Source: Streptomyces sp. AC512_CC834 (GTDB taxonomy: Bacteria; Actinomycetota; Actinomycetes; Streptomycetales; Streptomycetaceae). Taken from it: a stretch of DNA of 64,000 nt. Where the stretch lies: the NCBI RefSeq assembly GCF_019049325.1, contig NZ_JAGMUO010000097.1, forward strand, positions 496,001 to 560,000. Direction: 5' to 3'. Positions within the stretch are counted from its first letter, which is position 1, and each line of letters starts with the position of its first letter. A program made the position numbers and the translations under genes. The notes beneath the pieces were generated by a model, which was not told the DNA's origin, did not search any database, and saw nothing but the letters and a program-made list of their open reading frames with translations. Positions 50,094 to 59,730 of the stretch are shown piece by piece.

Positions 50094-51602
50094 TCAGGAA
50101 CCGGCGAAGCGGTCCCGCAGCTCCCTCTTGAGGATCTTCCCGCTGGCGTTGCGCGGCAGGGCGTCCACGAACAGCACCCGTTTGGGTGCCTTGAACGCGG
50201 TGAGGTTCTCGCGGGCGTGGGCGATCAGTGCGTCCTGCGTGACCTCGCCGCGCGGTACGACGACGGCCGTGACGGCCTCGATCCACCGCTCGTCGGGCAG
50301 GCCGATGACCGCGGCCTCGGCGACGGCGTCGTGCGTGTAGAGGGCGTCCTCGACCTGCCGGGAGGCGACCAGCACGCCTCCGGAGTTGATGACGTCCTTC
50401 ACCCGGTCGACGATCGTGTAGTAGCCGTCCCCGTCCCGCACGGCGAGGTCGCCGGAGTGGAACCAGCCGTCACGGAAGGCGGCCTCGGTCTCCTCCGGCC
50501 TGTCCCAGTAGCCCTCGCACAACTGCGGGGAGCGGTAGACGACTTCGCCGGGTGTGCCGTCGGGTACGTCCTTGCCGTCCTCGTCGACCACGCGCGCGTC
50601 GACGAACAGGACGGGCCGGCCGCAGGAGTCCATGCGGCCCTCGTGCTCGTCCGGGCCCAGGACGGTGGCGAGGGGGCCGATCTCGCTCTGGCCGAAGCAG
50701 TTGTAGAAGGCGAGGCGCGGCAGGCGGGCGCGCAGCCGTTCCAGGACCGGGACCGGCATGATCGACGCCCCGTAGTAGGCCTTGCGGAGGCCGCCGAGGT
50801 CGCGGGTGGCGAAGTCGGCGCGGTTCGCGAGGCCGATCCACACGGTCGGCGGTGCGAACAGGCTGTCCACGCGGCCCGCTTCGATCAGGTCGAAGAGCCG
50901 GTCGCCGTCCGGCGCGTCCAGGACGATGTTCGTCGCGCCGACGGCGAGGTAGGGCAGCAGGAAGACGTGGGTCTGCGCCGAGTGGTAGAGCGGGAGGGCG
51001 TGCACGGGGCGGTCCCCGGCGCCGAGGTCCAGGGCGGTGATGGCGCTCAGGTACTCGTGCACCAGCGCCCGGTGGGTCATCATCGCGCCCTTGGGCAGTG
51101 CGGTGGTGCCCGAGGTGTACAGGAGCTGCACCAGGTCCTCGGCGGCGGGCTCCGGGCCGTCGTACGCGGGCGCCGCGGCGAGGCGGGCGAGGAGCGAGTC
51201 GTCGGCGTCGCGCAGCGGCAGGGTGCGGGTCCCGCCGGGGAGCCGGCCGGCGAGGCCGGGGTCGGCGAGGACCAGGCTGCTGCCGGACTGGCCGACGATG
51301 TAGGCGAGGTCGTCGCCGGTGAGGTTCTGGTTGACCGGGACGTGCACCAGGCCCGCGCGGGCGCAGGCCAGGAAGGCGATCAGGTAGGCGTCGGAGTTGT
51401 GGCCGTAGGCGCCGACCCGGTCGCCGGGGGCCAGCTTCTCGGCGCGCAGGACGCTCGCCGCGCGGGAGACGGCGGTGTCGAGTTCCTCGTACGTCCAGGA
51501 GCGGTCGCGGTACTCCACCGCGACGCGTGCCGGAGTGCGTCGGGCGCTGCGCCGCAGCACCCCGTCGACGGTGCTGCCGGTGCTGCCGTGTCCGGGCGTC
51601 AT
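50094..51602 (-). CDS. Acyl-CoA synthetase (AMP-dependent)
   Basis: A 502-residue ANL-family enzyme: P-loop-like LLYTSGTTALPKGAMMTH, YNCFGQSEIG (ACD-type), GYWDRPEETEAAFRDGWFHS, DRVKDVINSGG, and catalytic Lys in PRNASGKILKRE. It activates a carboxylic acid with ATP to acyl-AMP then CoA thioester; chain length cannot be told. ATG 51602 has GAGGAT upstream. Confidence 0.92.
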   Translation of the reverse strand: MTPGHGSTGSTVDGVLRRSARRTPARVAVEYRDRSWTYEELDTAVSRAASVLRAEKLAPGDRVGAYGHNSDAYLIAFLACARAGLVHVPVNQNLTGDDLAYIVGQSGSSLVLADPGLAGRLPGGTRTLPLRDADDSLLARLAAAPAYDGPEPAAEDLVQLLYTSGTTALPKGAMMTHRALVHEYLSAITALDLGAGDRPVHALPLYHSAQTHVFLLPYLAVGATNIVLDAPDGDRLFDLIEAGRVDSLFAPPTVWIGLANRADFATRDLGGLRKAYYGASIMPVPVLERLRARLPRLAFYNCFGQSEIGPLATVLGPDEHEGRMDSCGRPVLFVDARVVDEDGKDVPDGTPGEVVYRSPQLCEGYWDRPEETEAAFRDGWFHSGDLAVRDGDGYYTIVDRVKDVINSGGVLVASRQVEDALYTHDAVAEAAVIGLPDERWIEAVTAVVVPRGEVTQDALIAHARENLTAFKAPKRVLFVDALPRNASGKILKRELRDRFAGS

Positions 51603-51775
51603 GACCTGATCCTCGGCCGGTCGCCGGGGCGGGTCAAGCGGTGTGCGTCCGGTCCGCCGACTCCTCGCGCCCACTTCGCAGGCCCCATTGACACAACCCG
51701 TCACTGACAGGAAAGTTTCACTCCGCACGGCGATCAGGGAAAGATACTTTCAGCTTCGGTGCGGGAGGCTCTTCG

Positions 51776-53551
51776 ATGGCCGGACAGGCGACGAACGGAT
51801 TCACACGGCGCCAACTGGGCGCCGGGGCCCTGGCCCTGGGCGGTGCGCTGGCCATCGCCCCGTTCGCGGCTGGGCCGGCCGAGGCCGTCTCCGACAAGGG
51901 CCGCCGCCCCACCCTCCGGCACGGCTCCGCCGGGCGCGCCGGGCTGCTGTCGGGCCATCTGCGGCAGCTCGTCACCGACGCCGAGGCGTTCCTCGCCCCG
52001 TCCCCCGAACACCCGTGGTACGCGGGCGCCGTGCTGCTCGCCGGCCGGGGCGGCACGGTGGCGCTGCACGAGCCGATCGGCATGGCGGTGCGCTACCGGG
52101 CCTACGACGAGGCGACCGACACCGGTGTCGAGTTCCCGGCGGGGCAGCAGATCCCGATGGCCGAGGACACGGTGTTCGACCTCGCGTCGATCTCCAAGCT
52201 GTTCACCTCGATCCTCGCCGTGCGGCAGCTTGAGCGGGGCGCGCTGGAGCTGGAGGCGCCGGTCGCCTCGTACCTGCCGGAATTCGGGCGGGCGGGCAAG
52301 CAGGACGTGACGGTCCGTCATCTGCTGACGCACACCTCGGGGTTCCGGGCGTGGATCCCGCTGTACAGCGCGCCCACGTACGAGGAGAAGGTCCAGCTCG
52401 TCTACGACGAGGCGCCGGTCAGCGCGCCCGGCACGGCGTACCTGTACTCGGACCTGAACATGATCTCGCTCCAGCTCGTGCTGGAGAAGGTCACGGGCCG
52501 CGCCCTGGACGTCCTGCTGCGCGAGGACGTCACCGGACCGCTCGGCCTGGAGCGCACCCGCTACAACCCGCCCGCGTCCTGGCGGCCGGGGATCGCGGCC
52601 ACCGAGGACGCCCGGCGGCCCTGGTCCGGCCTGGACCGCGGTCTCGTGTGGGGCGAGGTGCACGACGAGAACGCCTTCAGTCTCGGCGGCGTCGCCGGTC
52701 ACGCGGGGGTGTTCGCCAGCGCGTGGGACCTCGCGGTGCTCGGCCGTACGCTGCTCAACGGCGGCTCCTACGGCCGGGCGCGCATCCTGCGGCCGGAGTC
52801 GGTGGAGCTGATGTTCACCGACTTCAACACCGACTTCCCGGGCGACGAGCACGGCCTGGGCTTCGAGCTGTACCAGCACTGGTACATGGGCGCGATGGCC
52901 ACGCCGCGCACGGCCGGCCACACCGGCTTCACGGGTACCTCGCTGGTGCTCGACCCGACGACCGACTCGTTCCTCGTCGTGCTCGGCAACTCCGTCCATC
53001 CGGTGCGCGGTTGGCGCTCCGGCTCGGCTCCCCGGGTGGCGGCCGGCACCAACCTGGCGCGGGCCGTGCCGGTCCGGCCCGCGCACGGGCGCAGGGCGTG
53101 GTTCTCCGGGACGGCGAGTTCCGCCACGGCCACGCTCACGCTGCCCGCGCTGGACACCTCGGCCGGCCGGGCGCGGCTGCGCTGCGCGCTGTGGTGGGAC
53201 ACGGAACCCGGTTCGGACGCCCTCGTCCTGGAGGCCACGACCGACGGCGGCGGCTCGTGGCAGCCCGTCCCGTTCACCACCACGCGGCGCGGCGAGGCGC
53301 CCCGGGAGCACCCGGCGGGCTCGGCCACCGGCTGGTCGGGACGCGTCTGGCACCGGCTCGGGGCGGACCTCCCGGCGACGCGCGGGCTCACCCTGCGCTG
53401 GCGGTACACGACCGACCGGCTGTACGTGGGCCGCGGGGCGTACGTCGACGGGCTGCGCGCGGAGGCGGCCGGCGACGTCCTGTTCCACGACGCGCGCCCG
53501 GCGGACGCGGCGCGCGTCGAGACGGCGGGGTGGACGGCGTCGGCGAACTAG
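51776..53551 (+). CDS. Secreted serine hydrolase (beta-lactamase/PBP class C fold)
   Basis: A 591-residue protein. An N-terminal Tat-like signal (TRRQLGAGALALGGALAIAP) is followed by a class-C-type domain: SISK carries the nucleophile Ser and Lys, YSD replaces YxN, and HTG matches KTG. HLLTHTSGF is also typical. A C-terminal beta-rich region of about 130 residues (WFSGTASSATATLTLPALDT) could bind carbohydrate or the wall. Likely esterase or DD-peptidase rather than a true beta-lactamase. Confidence 0.88.
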   Translation: MAGQATNGFTRRQLGAGALALGGALAIAPFAAGPAEAVSDKGRRPTLRHGSAGRAGLLSGHLRQLVTDAEAFLAPSPEHPWYAGAVLLAGRGGTVALHEPIGMAVRYRAYDEATDTGVEFPAGQQIPMAEDTVFDLASISKLFTSILAVRQLERGALELEAPVASYLPEFGRAGKQDVTVRHLLTHTSGFRAWIPLYSAPTYEEKVQLVYDEAPVSAPGTAYLYSDLNMISLQLVLEKVTGRALDVLLREDVTGPLGLERTRYNPPASWRPGIAATEDARRPWSGLDRGLVWGEVHDENAFSLGGVAGHAGVFASAWDLAVLGRTLLNGGSYGRARILRPESVELMFTDFNTDFPGDEHGLGFELYQHWYMGAMATPRTAGHTGFTGTSLVLDPTTDSFLVVLGNSVHPVRGWRSGSAPRVAAGTNLARAVPVRPAHGRRAWFSGTASSATATLTLPALDTSAGRARLRCALWWDTEPGSDALVLEATTDGGGSWQPVPFTTTRRGEAPREHPAGSATGWSGRVWHRLGADLPATRGLTLRWRYTTDRLYVGRGAYVDGLRAEAAGDVLFHDARPADAARVETAGWTASAN

Positions 53552-53574
53552 GACCTGTCCGGGACCGTTGGGGG

Positions 53575-55146
53575 TCAGCCGACCGTCCGCTCCAGCACCG
53601 CCATCGCCGCGTTGTGCCCCGGCACCCCGCTCACCCCTCCCCCGCGCACCGCGCCCGCGCCGCACAGCAGGACGTTCGCCTGTCCGGTCTCCACGCCCCA
53701 GTGGCCGGTGTTCTCCTGGGCGTGGGGCCAGGACAGCTCACGGTGGAAGATGTTCCCGCCGGGCAGGCGCAGATCGCGTTCGAGGTCGAGCGGCGACCTG
53801 GCCTCGACGCAGGGCCGCCCGTCGGCGTCGGTCGCCAGGCAGTCGGCGAGGGGCTGGGCCAGGTGGGCGTCCAGTTGGGCGAGGGTCGACTTCAGCAGCT
53901 CCTCGCGTACGGCGTCGTTGTTCCGGGCGAAGAGGCGGGCGGGTGTGTGCAGGCCGAACAGGGTGAGCGTGTGCATGCCCTTGGCGGCGAGGTCCGGGCC
54001 GAGGATCGTGGGGTCGGTCAGCGAGTGGCAGTAGATCTCGGAGGGCGGCGCGGTGGGCAGTTCGCCGGCGGCCGCCCTGGTGTGCGCGGCGGCCAGTTGC
54101 TCGTAGCCCTCGGCGATGTGGAAGGTTCCGGCGAAGGCCTCGCGCGGATCGGCCTCGGGGTCGCGCAGCCGCGGGAGCCGGGTCAGCAGCATGTTCACCT
54201 TGAGCTGGGCGCCCTCGGCGGGTGGGGGCGGCGCCTGCCCCGTGAGGGCGGCCAGTTCCCTCGGGGAGGCGTTCACCAGCACGTGGCGTGCGGCGGCGAC
54301 GCCCTCGCCGCCGGCCGAACGGTAGGTGACCTCGGCCGTTCGCCCGTCCGCTTCGATCCGCAGCGCCTCGTGTCCGGTGGCGAGCACGGCGCCCGCGGCT
54401 CGGGCCGCACCCGCCAGGGCGTCGGTGAGGGCGCCCATGCCGCCGACCGGAACGTCCCAGGCGCCGGTGCCGCCGCCGATCACGTGGTAGAGGAAGCAGC
54501 GGTTCTGGCTCAGGGAGGGGTCGTGGGCGTCGGCGAAGGTGCCGATCAGCGCGTCGGTGAGGGCCACGCCCCGCACCAGGTCGTCGGCGAAGTGCTCCTC
54601 GATCGCGACGCCGACCGGTTCCTCGAACAGGGCCCGCCAGGCCGCCTCGTCGTCGACCCTGCGGCGCAGTTCGTCCCGGGTGGGCAGCGGCTCGGTGAGG
54701 GTCGGGAAGACCCGCTGGGCCACGTGGCCGGTCATGGCGTAGAACCGCTGCCAGGCCGTGTACTCCCGCTCCGAGCCGGTGAGCCGCGCGAACGACTCCC
54801 GGGTCCGCCGCTCGCCCCCGCCGACGAGGAGCCCGGTGGGCCGCCCGTCGCGCTCGACGGGAGTGTACGAGGAGACGGTGCGGCCGCGTACCCGGAAGTC
54901 CAGGCCGAGGTCCCGCACGATCTTCTTCGGCAGCAGGCTGACCAGGTACGAGTAGCGCGACAGCCGTGCGTCGACCCCGGCGAACGGCCGCGTGGACACG
55001 GCCGCTCCGCCGGTGTGGTCCAGCCGTTCCAGCACCAGCACGGAGCGGCCGGCCCGGGCCAGGTAGGCGGCGGCGACCAGGCCGTTGTGGCCGCCGCCGA
55101 CGATGACGGCGTCGTAGGTGCGCGAGGTGCTGGGCGGGGTCGTCAT
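53575..55146 (-). CDS. FAD-dependent phytoene-desaturase-like oxidoreductase
   Basis: A 523-residue flavoprotein. DAVIVGGGHNGLVAAAYLAR is the FAD loop; VLVLERLDHTGGAA and the C-terminal GAGAVRGGGVSGVPGHNAAM complete the PYROXD2/CrtI-type fold. It oxidises a hydrophobic substrate that is unknown. ATG 55146. Confidence 0.88.
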   Translation of the reverse strand: MTTPPSTSRTYDAVIVGGGHNGLVAAAYLARAGRSVLVLERLDHTGGAAVSTRPFAGVDARLSRYSYLVSLLPKKIVRDLGLDFRVRGRTVSSYTPVERDGRPTGLLVGGGERRTRESFARLTGSEREYTAWQRFYAMTGHVAQRVFPTLTEPLPTRDELRRRVDDEAAWRALFEEPVGVAIEEHFADDLVRGVALTDALIGTFADAHDPSLSQNRCFLYHVIGGGTGAWDVPVGGMGALTDALAGAARAAGAVLATGHEALRIEADGRTAEVTYRSAGGEGVAAARHVLVNASPRELAALTGQAPPPPAEGAQLKVNMLLTRLPRLRDPEADPREAFAGTFHIAEGYEQLAAAHTRAAAGELPTAPPSEIYCHSLTDPTILGPDLAAKGMHTLTLFGLHTPARLFARNNDAVREELLKSTLAQLDAHLAQPLADCLATDADGRPCVEARSPLDLERDLRLPGGNIFHRELSWPHAQENTGHWGVETGQANVLLCGAGAVRGGGVSGVPGHNAAMAVLERTVG

Positions 55147-55539
55147 GGCTCTTGGTAACACGGCCCGTTCGGGGACGGCCAGCCCGCCGACGGGCACCGC
55201 CGTCGGCGTGATCGGGCTGCGGCTGTCGGGCTCGGCGCACCGGGTCGCCGGCGGGACTGCCGTCGTCGACGCGGTGACGGGACACGGCCGCCACCCGGCG
55301 ACGTCGGCGCTGGGGTCTGTCTGACAATCCCGTCTGCCTCGCGACGCCATGCAGGCCCTCTCGCCGCACCGGGCGCAGAGCCGAGTACATCCAGTACGAG
55401 GCTCTACGCCCGACACTCCGAGAGCACGCACTGGCGCCGCGAGGCCGCCCTCCGGGCGACGACGGAAATTGTCAGACAGGCCCTGGTCCGGCGGGAGGCC
55501 GCTCGCAGCCGGCGCACGACTTCGGCGCGGGCCTCCCGG
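55147..55539. other. 393-bp region containing a MITE-like element
   Basis: No coding gene is supported. The segment between the FAD oxidase start and the kinase stop is taken up mainly by the palindromic element at 55317-55479; the remainder shows no clear signal. Confidence 0.6.
55317..55479. mobile_element. MITE-like palindromic element with perfect 12-bp terminal inverted repeats
   Basis: CTGTCTGACAAT (55317-55328) is the exact reverse complement of ATTGTCAGACAG (55468-55479). The 163-bp interior is a long imperfect palindrome, for instance GGGCGCAGAGCCGAGTAC near 55371 pairing with GTACGAGGCTCTACGCCC. It encodes nothing, so any movement would need a transposase elsewhere. No clear target duplication. 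Confidence 0.65.
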
Positions 55540-57792
55540 TCAGCGTGCCGCCGCGCCGCGCAGTGCCGCGACCCTGCGGTACAGCGCCGCGGCCTCGGCG
55601 GAGCGGCCGAGTTGTGCCAGGCAGTGGGCCTCGTCGTCGCGGCCGACGAGGGTGTCGGGGTGGTCGGGGCCCAGCACGCGTTCGCGGGCGGCGGCCACCA
55701 GGCGGTACTCGGTGAGGGCGGCGGACCAGCGGCCCAGCCAGCCCAGGCCGACGGCGACCTCGCGGCGGCCGGCCAGGGTGTCCGGGTGGTCCGGACCCAG
55801 CACGCGTTCGCGGATCGCGCACACCTCGCGGGCCTCGGCGAGGGCCTCGACCCAGCGGCCCAGCCTGCCGAGGTTGACACCCAGGCCGTGCCGGGCGCGC
55901 AGGGTCTCGGGGTGCTCGGGTCCCTGGGCGCGGGCGCGGTCCTCGATCAGCTCCTCGTACACGGTCAGCGCCTCGGCGCAGCGGCCGAGGCGGCCCAGGC
56001 CGATGCCGATCTCGTAGCGGGCGGCGAGCGTGTCGGGATGGTCCGGGCCGAGCGCTTCGGCGCGGGCCGCGGCGACCTCCAGGTAGGTCGCCAGGGCCTC
56101 CTGCCAGCGGTCCAGCCGCCCGAGTTCGTAGGCGACCTCGTAGCGGGTGACGAGGGTGTCGGGATGGTCCGGGCCGAGCACGCGGGCGCGGGCGGCGGCC
56201 ACCTCGCGGGCCATCCGGTGGGCTTCCTCGGTGCGGCCGAGCCGTCCGAGGTTGAAGGCGAGGTTGTGCCGGCAGCGCAGCGTGTCGGGATGGTCGGTGC
56301 CCATGGTGCGCTCGCGGGCGGTGAGGACCGCTGTGTAGACCTGGTGGGCGTCGGCGTGCCGGCCCAGCCGGCCCAGGGTGTAGGCCATCTCCTGGCGGAC
56401 GGCGAGGGTGTCGGCGTGGTCGGCGCCCAGCACCCGGATCCTGGCCTCGGCGACATGCTTGTACGCGCGCAGCGCCTCGGCGGGGTGGCCGGCGCGGCCG
56501 AGGGTGACGGCGGCCTCGTAGCGGCTGGCGAGCGTGTCGGGGTGGTCGGGACCGAGCAGTCGCTCGCGTTCGGCGGCGACCGCGCGGTGGATCTCGCCGG
56601 CCTCCTCCCAGCGGCCGAGCCGGCCCAGGCTCAGGCCCGCGTGGTGCCGTGCGGCCGGCCCGACGAGCGCCTCGGGCGCCGGGTCCGGCCGTTCGCCGGG
56701 GGCGTGCGGGGCGGTCCGGTCGGCGGCGGGACGCGGGATCCACTCGCCGGACAGGCCCGCCGCGGGGTCCGGGGGCGTGGTGCGCAGGCCGGTGCCGGTC
56801 GCCTTGTGGCCGGTGGTCATGCCGTGGGTCCAGGACGGCAGCGCGGCCCGGCTCCCGACCGGCCGGGGCGTGCGCGGCGGGGCCGGCCACGGCGTCGGCG
56901 GCGGGGCCGCGGCCAGGGCCGGCACCTGCACCTGTGCCGGTGCCGTGCGCCCGGCGGTGATCCGGCGGCCCAGTTCCCGGGCGTCGTCCGGGCGTTCCTC
57001 GGGCCGTTTGGCCAGCAGGTCCAGGATGATCCGGTCCAGGTATCGGGGCAGTTCGGCGCGGTGGGTGCGGGGCGGCTCGGGTTCGGTGTCGCGGTGGCCG
57101 ACGAGGATCGCCCAGGCGTCGTCGAGGTCGAACGGCGGGACGCCGGTGGCGATCTCGTAGAGCACGCAGCCCAGTGAGTACAGGTCGCTGCGCAGGTCGA
57201 CCTCGTCGCCGCCGATCTGCTCGGGCGACATGTAGTGCGGGGTGCCCATGGCGATGCCGGTGCCGGTCAGGCGCGCGGTGAAGCCGACGTCGTGACCGAG
57301 GCGGGCGATGCCGAAGTCGCAGATCTTCACGGTGCCGTCGCCGGTCCGCACGATGTTGGCGGGCTTCAGGTCGCGGTGGACGATGCCCTGTTCGTGGGTG
57401 TAGGCGAGCGCGGAGGCGACCTGCTCGGCGATGTCGACGACGTCGGGGACCGGCAGCGGACGGTGCTTGTCGTCCTCGAGGAGCCGGCTCAGGTCGCGCC
57501 CCTCCAGCAGCTCCATGACCAGGAAGAGCACGCCGTCCCACTCGCCGAAGTCGTGCACGACGGTCACCCCGCGGTGCTGGAGCGCGGCGGCCACCCGGGC
57601 CTCGCGCCGGAATCTCTCCCGCAGGACGCGGGTGACGGAGTGGTCGTGCTGCGTGCCCAGCGGTTTGAGGCACTTGACGGCGACGCGACGGCCCAGTGAC
57701 TCGTCCTTCGCCCGCCACACCTCGCCCATGCCGCCGCGCCCGATCCTCTCGAGCAGCCGGTATCGGCCCTGGATCAGTGTGCTGTCCCCCAT
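55540..57792 (-). CDS. Active Ser/Thr protein kinase with TPR repeats
   Basis: A 750-residue protein. Kinase domain (about 8-275) is complete: RIGRGGMGEVW, VAVKCLK, HRDLKPANIV, CDFGIARLG, TPHYMSPEQ. A Pro-rich linker follows with no membrane segment. Then about eight 42-residue kinesin-light-chain-type TPRs, each with RVLGPDHPDTL-like text, span about 430-745. This soluble kinase probably recruits substrates through its TPRs. ATG 57792. Confidence 0.92.
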   Translation of the reverse strand: MGDSTLIQGRYRLLERIGRGGMGEVWRAKDESLGRRVAVKCLKPLGTQHDHSVTRVLRERFRREARVAAALQHRGVTVVHDFGEWDGVLFLVMELLEGRDLSRLLEDDKHRPLPVPDVVDIAEQVASALAYTHEQGIVHRDLKPANIVRTGDGTVKICDFGIARLGHDVGFTARLTGTGIAMGTPHYMSPEQIGGDEVDLRSDLYSLGCVLYEIATGVPPFDLDDAWAILVGHRDTEPEPPRTHRAELPRYLDRIILDLLAKRPEERPDDARELGRRITAGRTAPAQVQVPALAAAPPPTPWPAPPRTPRPVGSRAALPSWTHGMTTGHKATGTGLRTTPPDPAAGLSGEWIPRPAADRTAPHAPGERPDPAPEALVGPAARHHAGLSLGRLGRWEEAGEIHRAVAAERERLLGPDHPDTLASRYEAAVTLGRAGHPAEALRAYKHVAEARIRVLGADHADTLAVRQEMAYTLGRLGRHADAHQVYTAVLTARERTMGTDHPDTLRCRHNLAFNLGRLGRTEEAHRMAREVAAARARVLGPDHPDTLVTRYEVAYELGRLDRWQEALATYLEVAAARAEALGPDHPDTLAARYEIGIGLGRLGRCAEALTVYEELIEDRARAQGPEHPETLRARHGLGVNLGRLGRWVEALAEAREVCAIRERVLGPDHPDTLAGRREVAVGLGWLGRWSAALTEYRLVAAARERVLGPDHPDTLVGRDDEAHCLAQLGRSAEAAALYRRVAALRGAAAR

Positions 57793-57814
57793 GACTTCGC
57801 CCCGCCCCCGTGGT

Positions 57815-58717
57815 TCAGTCCGCCCCGCCCTCCCCTGTTCGGTCCAGTATGGCGGCTTGTCGTCCGAGTTTGTATGGCGCCGGGCGGGCGGCAGGGCCGA
57901 GCCGTGCCATGGCGCGCAGGATGTGTTTGGGCGGCAGCCGCCAGCGCAGACGTGCGGGAATCGCGCGCAGCAGGGTGCCCGTGGCGCGCAGCCGGCGGGT
58001 GACGGTGGCGGGGGCGGGCGCCGGTCTGCCGTAGAGCTCGTGCGCGTACGGCGGTAGTGAGTCGTACGCAAGACGGGCGACCCGCCGCCACAGCAGCTCG
58101 CGCGCCGGGACCAGGAGGGGGTGCGTGGGCGGGCGGAGCAGGAAGTCGTCGACCTCGTGCGCCTCGTCCCCCGCGGCCAGTTCGGGCCGTGTCCGCGCGA
58201 AGTAGTCGGCCAGCTCGGCCCGGTTCGCGGGTGCGGAGCCGGGGTCGAGACCGACGAGGCGGGCTCTGTGCCGGTGCTCGGCGAGATAGCGGTCGGCGTG
58301 GGCGTCGGTGAGCGGGAATCCGGAGCGGCGCAGGACGTGCAGGTAGGAGTCGATCTCGGCGCAGTGCACCCACAGCAGCAGCGCGGGTTCGTCGACGCGG
58401 TAGCGCTCCCCGGTGTCGGGGTCCGTCGCGCCGAGCATGCGGTGGATCTTCCGTACCCGGGCGCCGGCCCGCTCGGCGGCCTCGGTGGTGCCGTACGTCG
58501 TGGTGCCGACGAAGCCCGCGGTGCGCATCAGCCTGCCCCAGGCGTCGCGCCGGAAGTCGCTGTTCTGCATCACGCCGCGCACGGCGCGCGGGTGCAGGGC
58601 CTGGAGGTAGAGGGCGCGGACGCCGGCCACCCACATCATCGGGTCGCCGTGCGCCTGCCAGGTCACGGACTTCGGACCGAACAGTCCCGGGTCGCCGTCC
58701 GTCCGCATCGCCGCCAT
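57815..58717 (-). CDS. MpaB-family oxygenase (DUF2236)
   Basis: A 300-residue protein with the DUF2236/latex-clearing-type family pattern: ALYLQALHPRAVRGVMQNSD, KIHRMLGATDPDTGERYRVD, ALLLWVHCAEIDSYL. MpaB-like proteins are heme or metal-linked oxygenases; no substrate known. It is leaderless: TAGCCT, six bases, ATG 58717. It ends 22 bp before the kinase start on the same strand. Confidence 0.88.
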   Translation of the reverse strand: MAAMRTDGDPGLFGPKSVTWQAHGDPMMWVAGVRALYLQALHPRAVRGVMQNSDFRRDAWGRLMRTAGFVGTTTYGTTEAAERAGARVRKIHRMLGATDPDTGERYRVDEPALLLWVHCAEIDSYLHVLRRSGFPLTDAHADRYLAEHRHRARLVGLDPGSAPANRAELADYFARTRPELAAGDEAHEVDDFLLRPPTHPLLVPARELLWRRVARLAYDSLPPYAHELYGRPAPAPATVTRRLRATGTLLRAIPARLRWRLPPKHILRAMARLGPAARPAPYKLGRQAAILDRTGEGGAD

Positions 58718-58729
58718 ACGGGCAGGCTA
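58715..58729 (-). promoter_or_regulatory. Leaderless promoter element of the MpaB-like gene
   Basis: On the minus strand TAGCCT (58729-58724), six bases, ATG 58717. Confidence 0.6.
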
Positions 58730-58757
58730 ACGCCGCGCGCGTCCCGCTCCCAGGGCC

Positions 58758-59135
58758 TCAGCGCAGGGTGTCCAGGAACTCTCCGCAGGCGCGGGCGCAG
58801 TCGCGGCACGCCTTCGCGCCCTCCTCGGCGCCCGGGTGCTCGTCGAAGGCGTGCGCGCTCTCCAGGCACACCTGGCGGCACCAATCCAGTTGGGCGCGGA
58901 TGGCGGCCTCGTCCACCTGGTTCTGTTCGGACAGCACCCGGCAGGTGGCGTCGCAGACCTCCGCGCACATGATGCCCCTGCGTCGCAGGAGTTCCTGCTT
59001 CTCGGTCCCGTCCGGGTCCACGAGGCTCGCCCGCAGGGCGCAGGCCCGGGCGCACTCGGTGCACGCCTGTGCGCACGCGAAGCGGTCCTCGAGGAAGCGG
59101 AACAGCTCCTGCTGGGAAGTCGTCGTCGATGTCAC
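58758..59135 (-). CDS. Four-helix bundle copper-binding protein
   Basis: A 125-residue helical protein with many Cys pairs: FACAQACTECARACALR, CAEVCDATC, WCRQVCLE, CRDCARACGEF. This pattern is that of Csp/DUF326 copper storage proteins, which hold Cu(I) inside the bundle. No signal peptide, so cytoplasmic. Length matches the family. Confidence 0.92.
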   Translation of the reverse strand: MTSTTTSQQELFRFLEDRFACAQACTECARACALRASLVDPDGTEKQELLRRRGIMCAEVCDATCRVLSEQNQVDEAAIRAQLDWCRQVCLESAHAFDEHPGAEEGAKACRDCARACGEFLDTLR

Positions 59136-59264
59136 ACCGGGCGGGTTGCCGCTGGGGGCGGCGCCAAACCGCCGGACCCGGCGTTTCCAAGGGTTCCGGC
59201 CCGCAAGAGTCCCTCACCGGTGTGCCCGCCGGTGACGAACGGGTCCGCTTTTCCTGAAAGCCGG

Positions 59265-59270
59265 TAAAAT
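59265..59270 (+). promoter_or_regulatory. -10 candidate for the NfeD-SPFH operon
   Basis: TAAAAT in an unusually AT-rich stretch 27 bases before ATG 59297; flanking AAAGCCG copies at 59257 and 59277. No good -35. Confidence 0.4.
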
Positions 59271-59296
59271 AATTTCAAAGCCGAAAGGGGGTCGCA

Positions 59297-59728
59297 ATGG
59301 ATCCGTGGCTGATCTGGTTGATCGTCTCGGCGGTCCTGATCGTGGCGGAGATCTTCACCCTGACCGCCGCGCTCGGAATGCTGGGCGGGGCCGCGCTGAT
59401 CACGGCCGGGTCCGCGGCGGTCGGCCTTTCGACGCCTTTTCAATTCCTGGTGTTCACCGTCGTCTCCACCGTCACTCTCTTCTTCCTGCGCCCCATCGCG
59501 CTCCGCCATGTCATCCAGCCCCAGAGCGAGCGATTCGGGGTGGACGCACTGGTCGGCAAGGCCGCCTACGTCGTCTCCGAGGTGACCGGCATGGAGGGCA
59601 GGGTCCGTATCGGCGGTGAGGAATGGACGGCCCGTTCCTACGACGAGACGCTGGTGATTCCCCGGGGCGCGACCGTCGACGTCATGGAGATCAGCGGCAC
59701 CACCGCATTCGTCTATCCACGGGAGTGA
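59297..59728 (+). CDS. NfeD-family membrane protein
   Basis: A 143-residue protein with three hydrophobic segments (about 5-75: LIWLIVSAVLIVAEIFTLTA, FQFLVFTVVSTVTLFFLRPI) and a C-terminal OB-fold (LVGKAAYVVSEVTGMEGRVR). It is the short NfeD form, without the serine protease domain. Cotranscribed with the SPFH gene two bases downstream. Confidence 0.92.
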   Translation: MDPWLIWLIVSAVLIVAEIFTLTAALGMLGGAALITAGSAAVGLSTPFQFLVFTVVSTVTLFFLRPIALRHVIQPQSERFGVDALVGKAAYVVSEVTGMEGRVRIGGEEWTARSYDETLVIPRGATVDVMEISGTTAFVYPRE

Positions 59729-59730
59729 CC

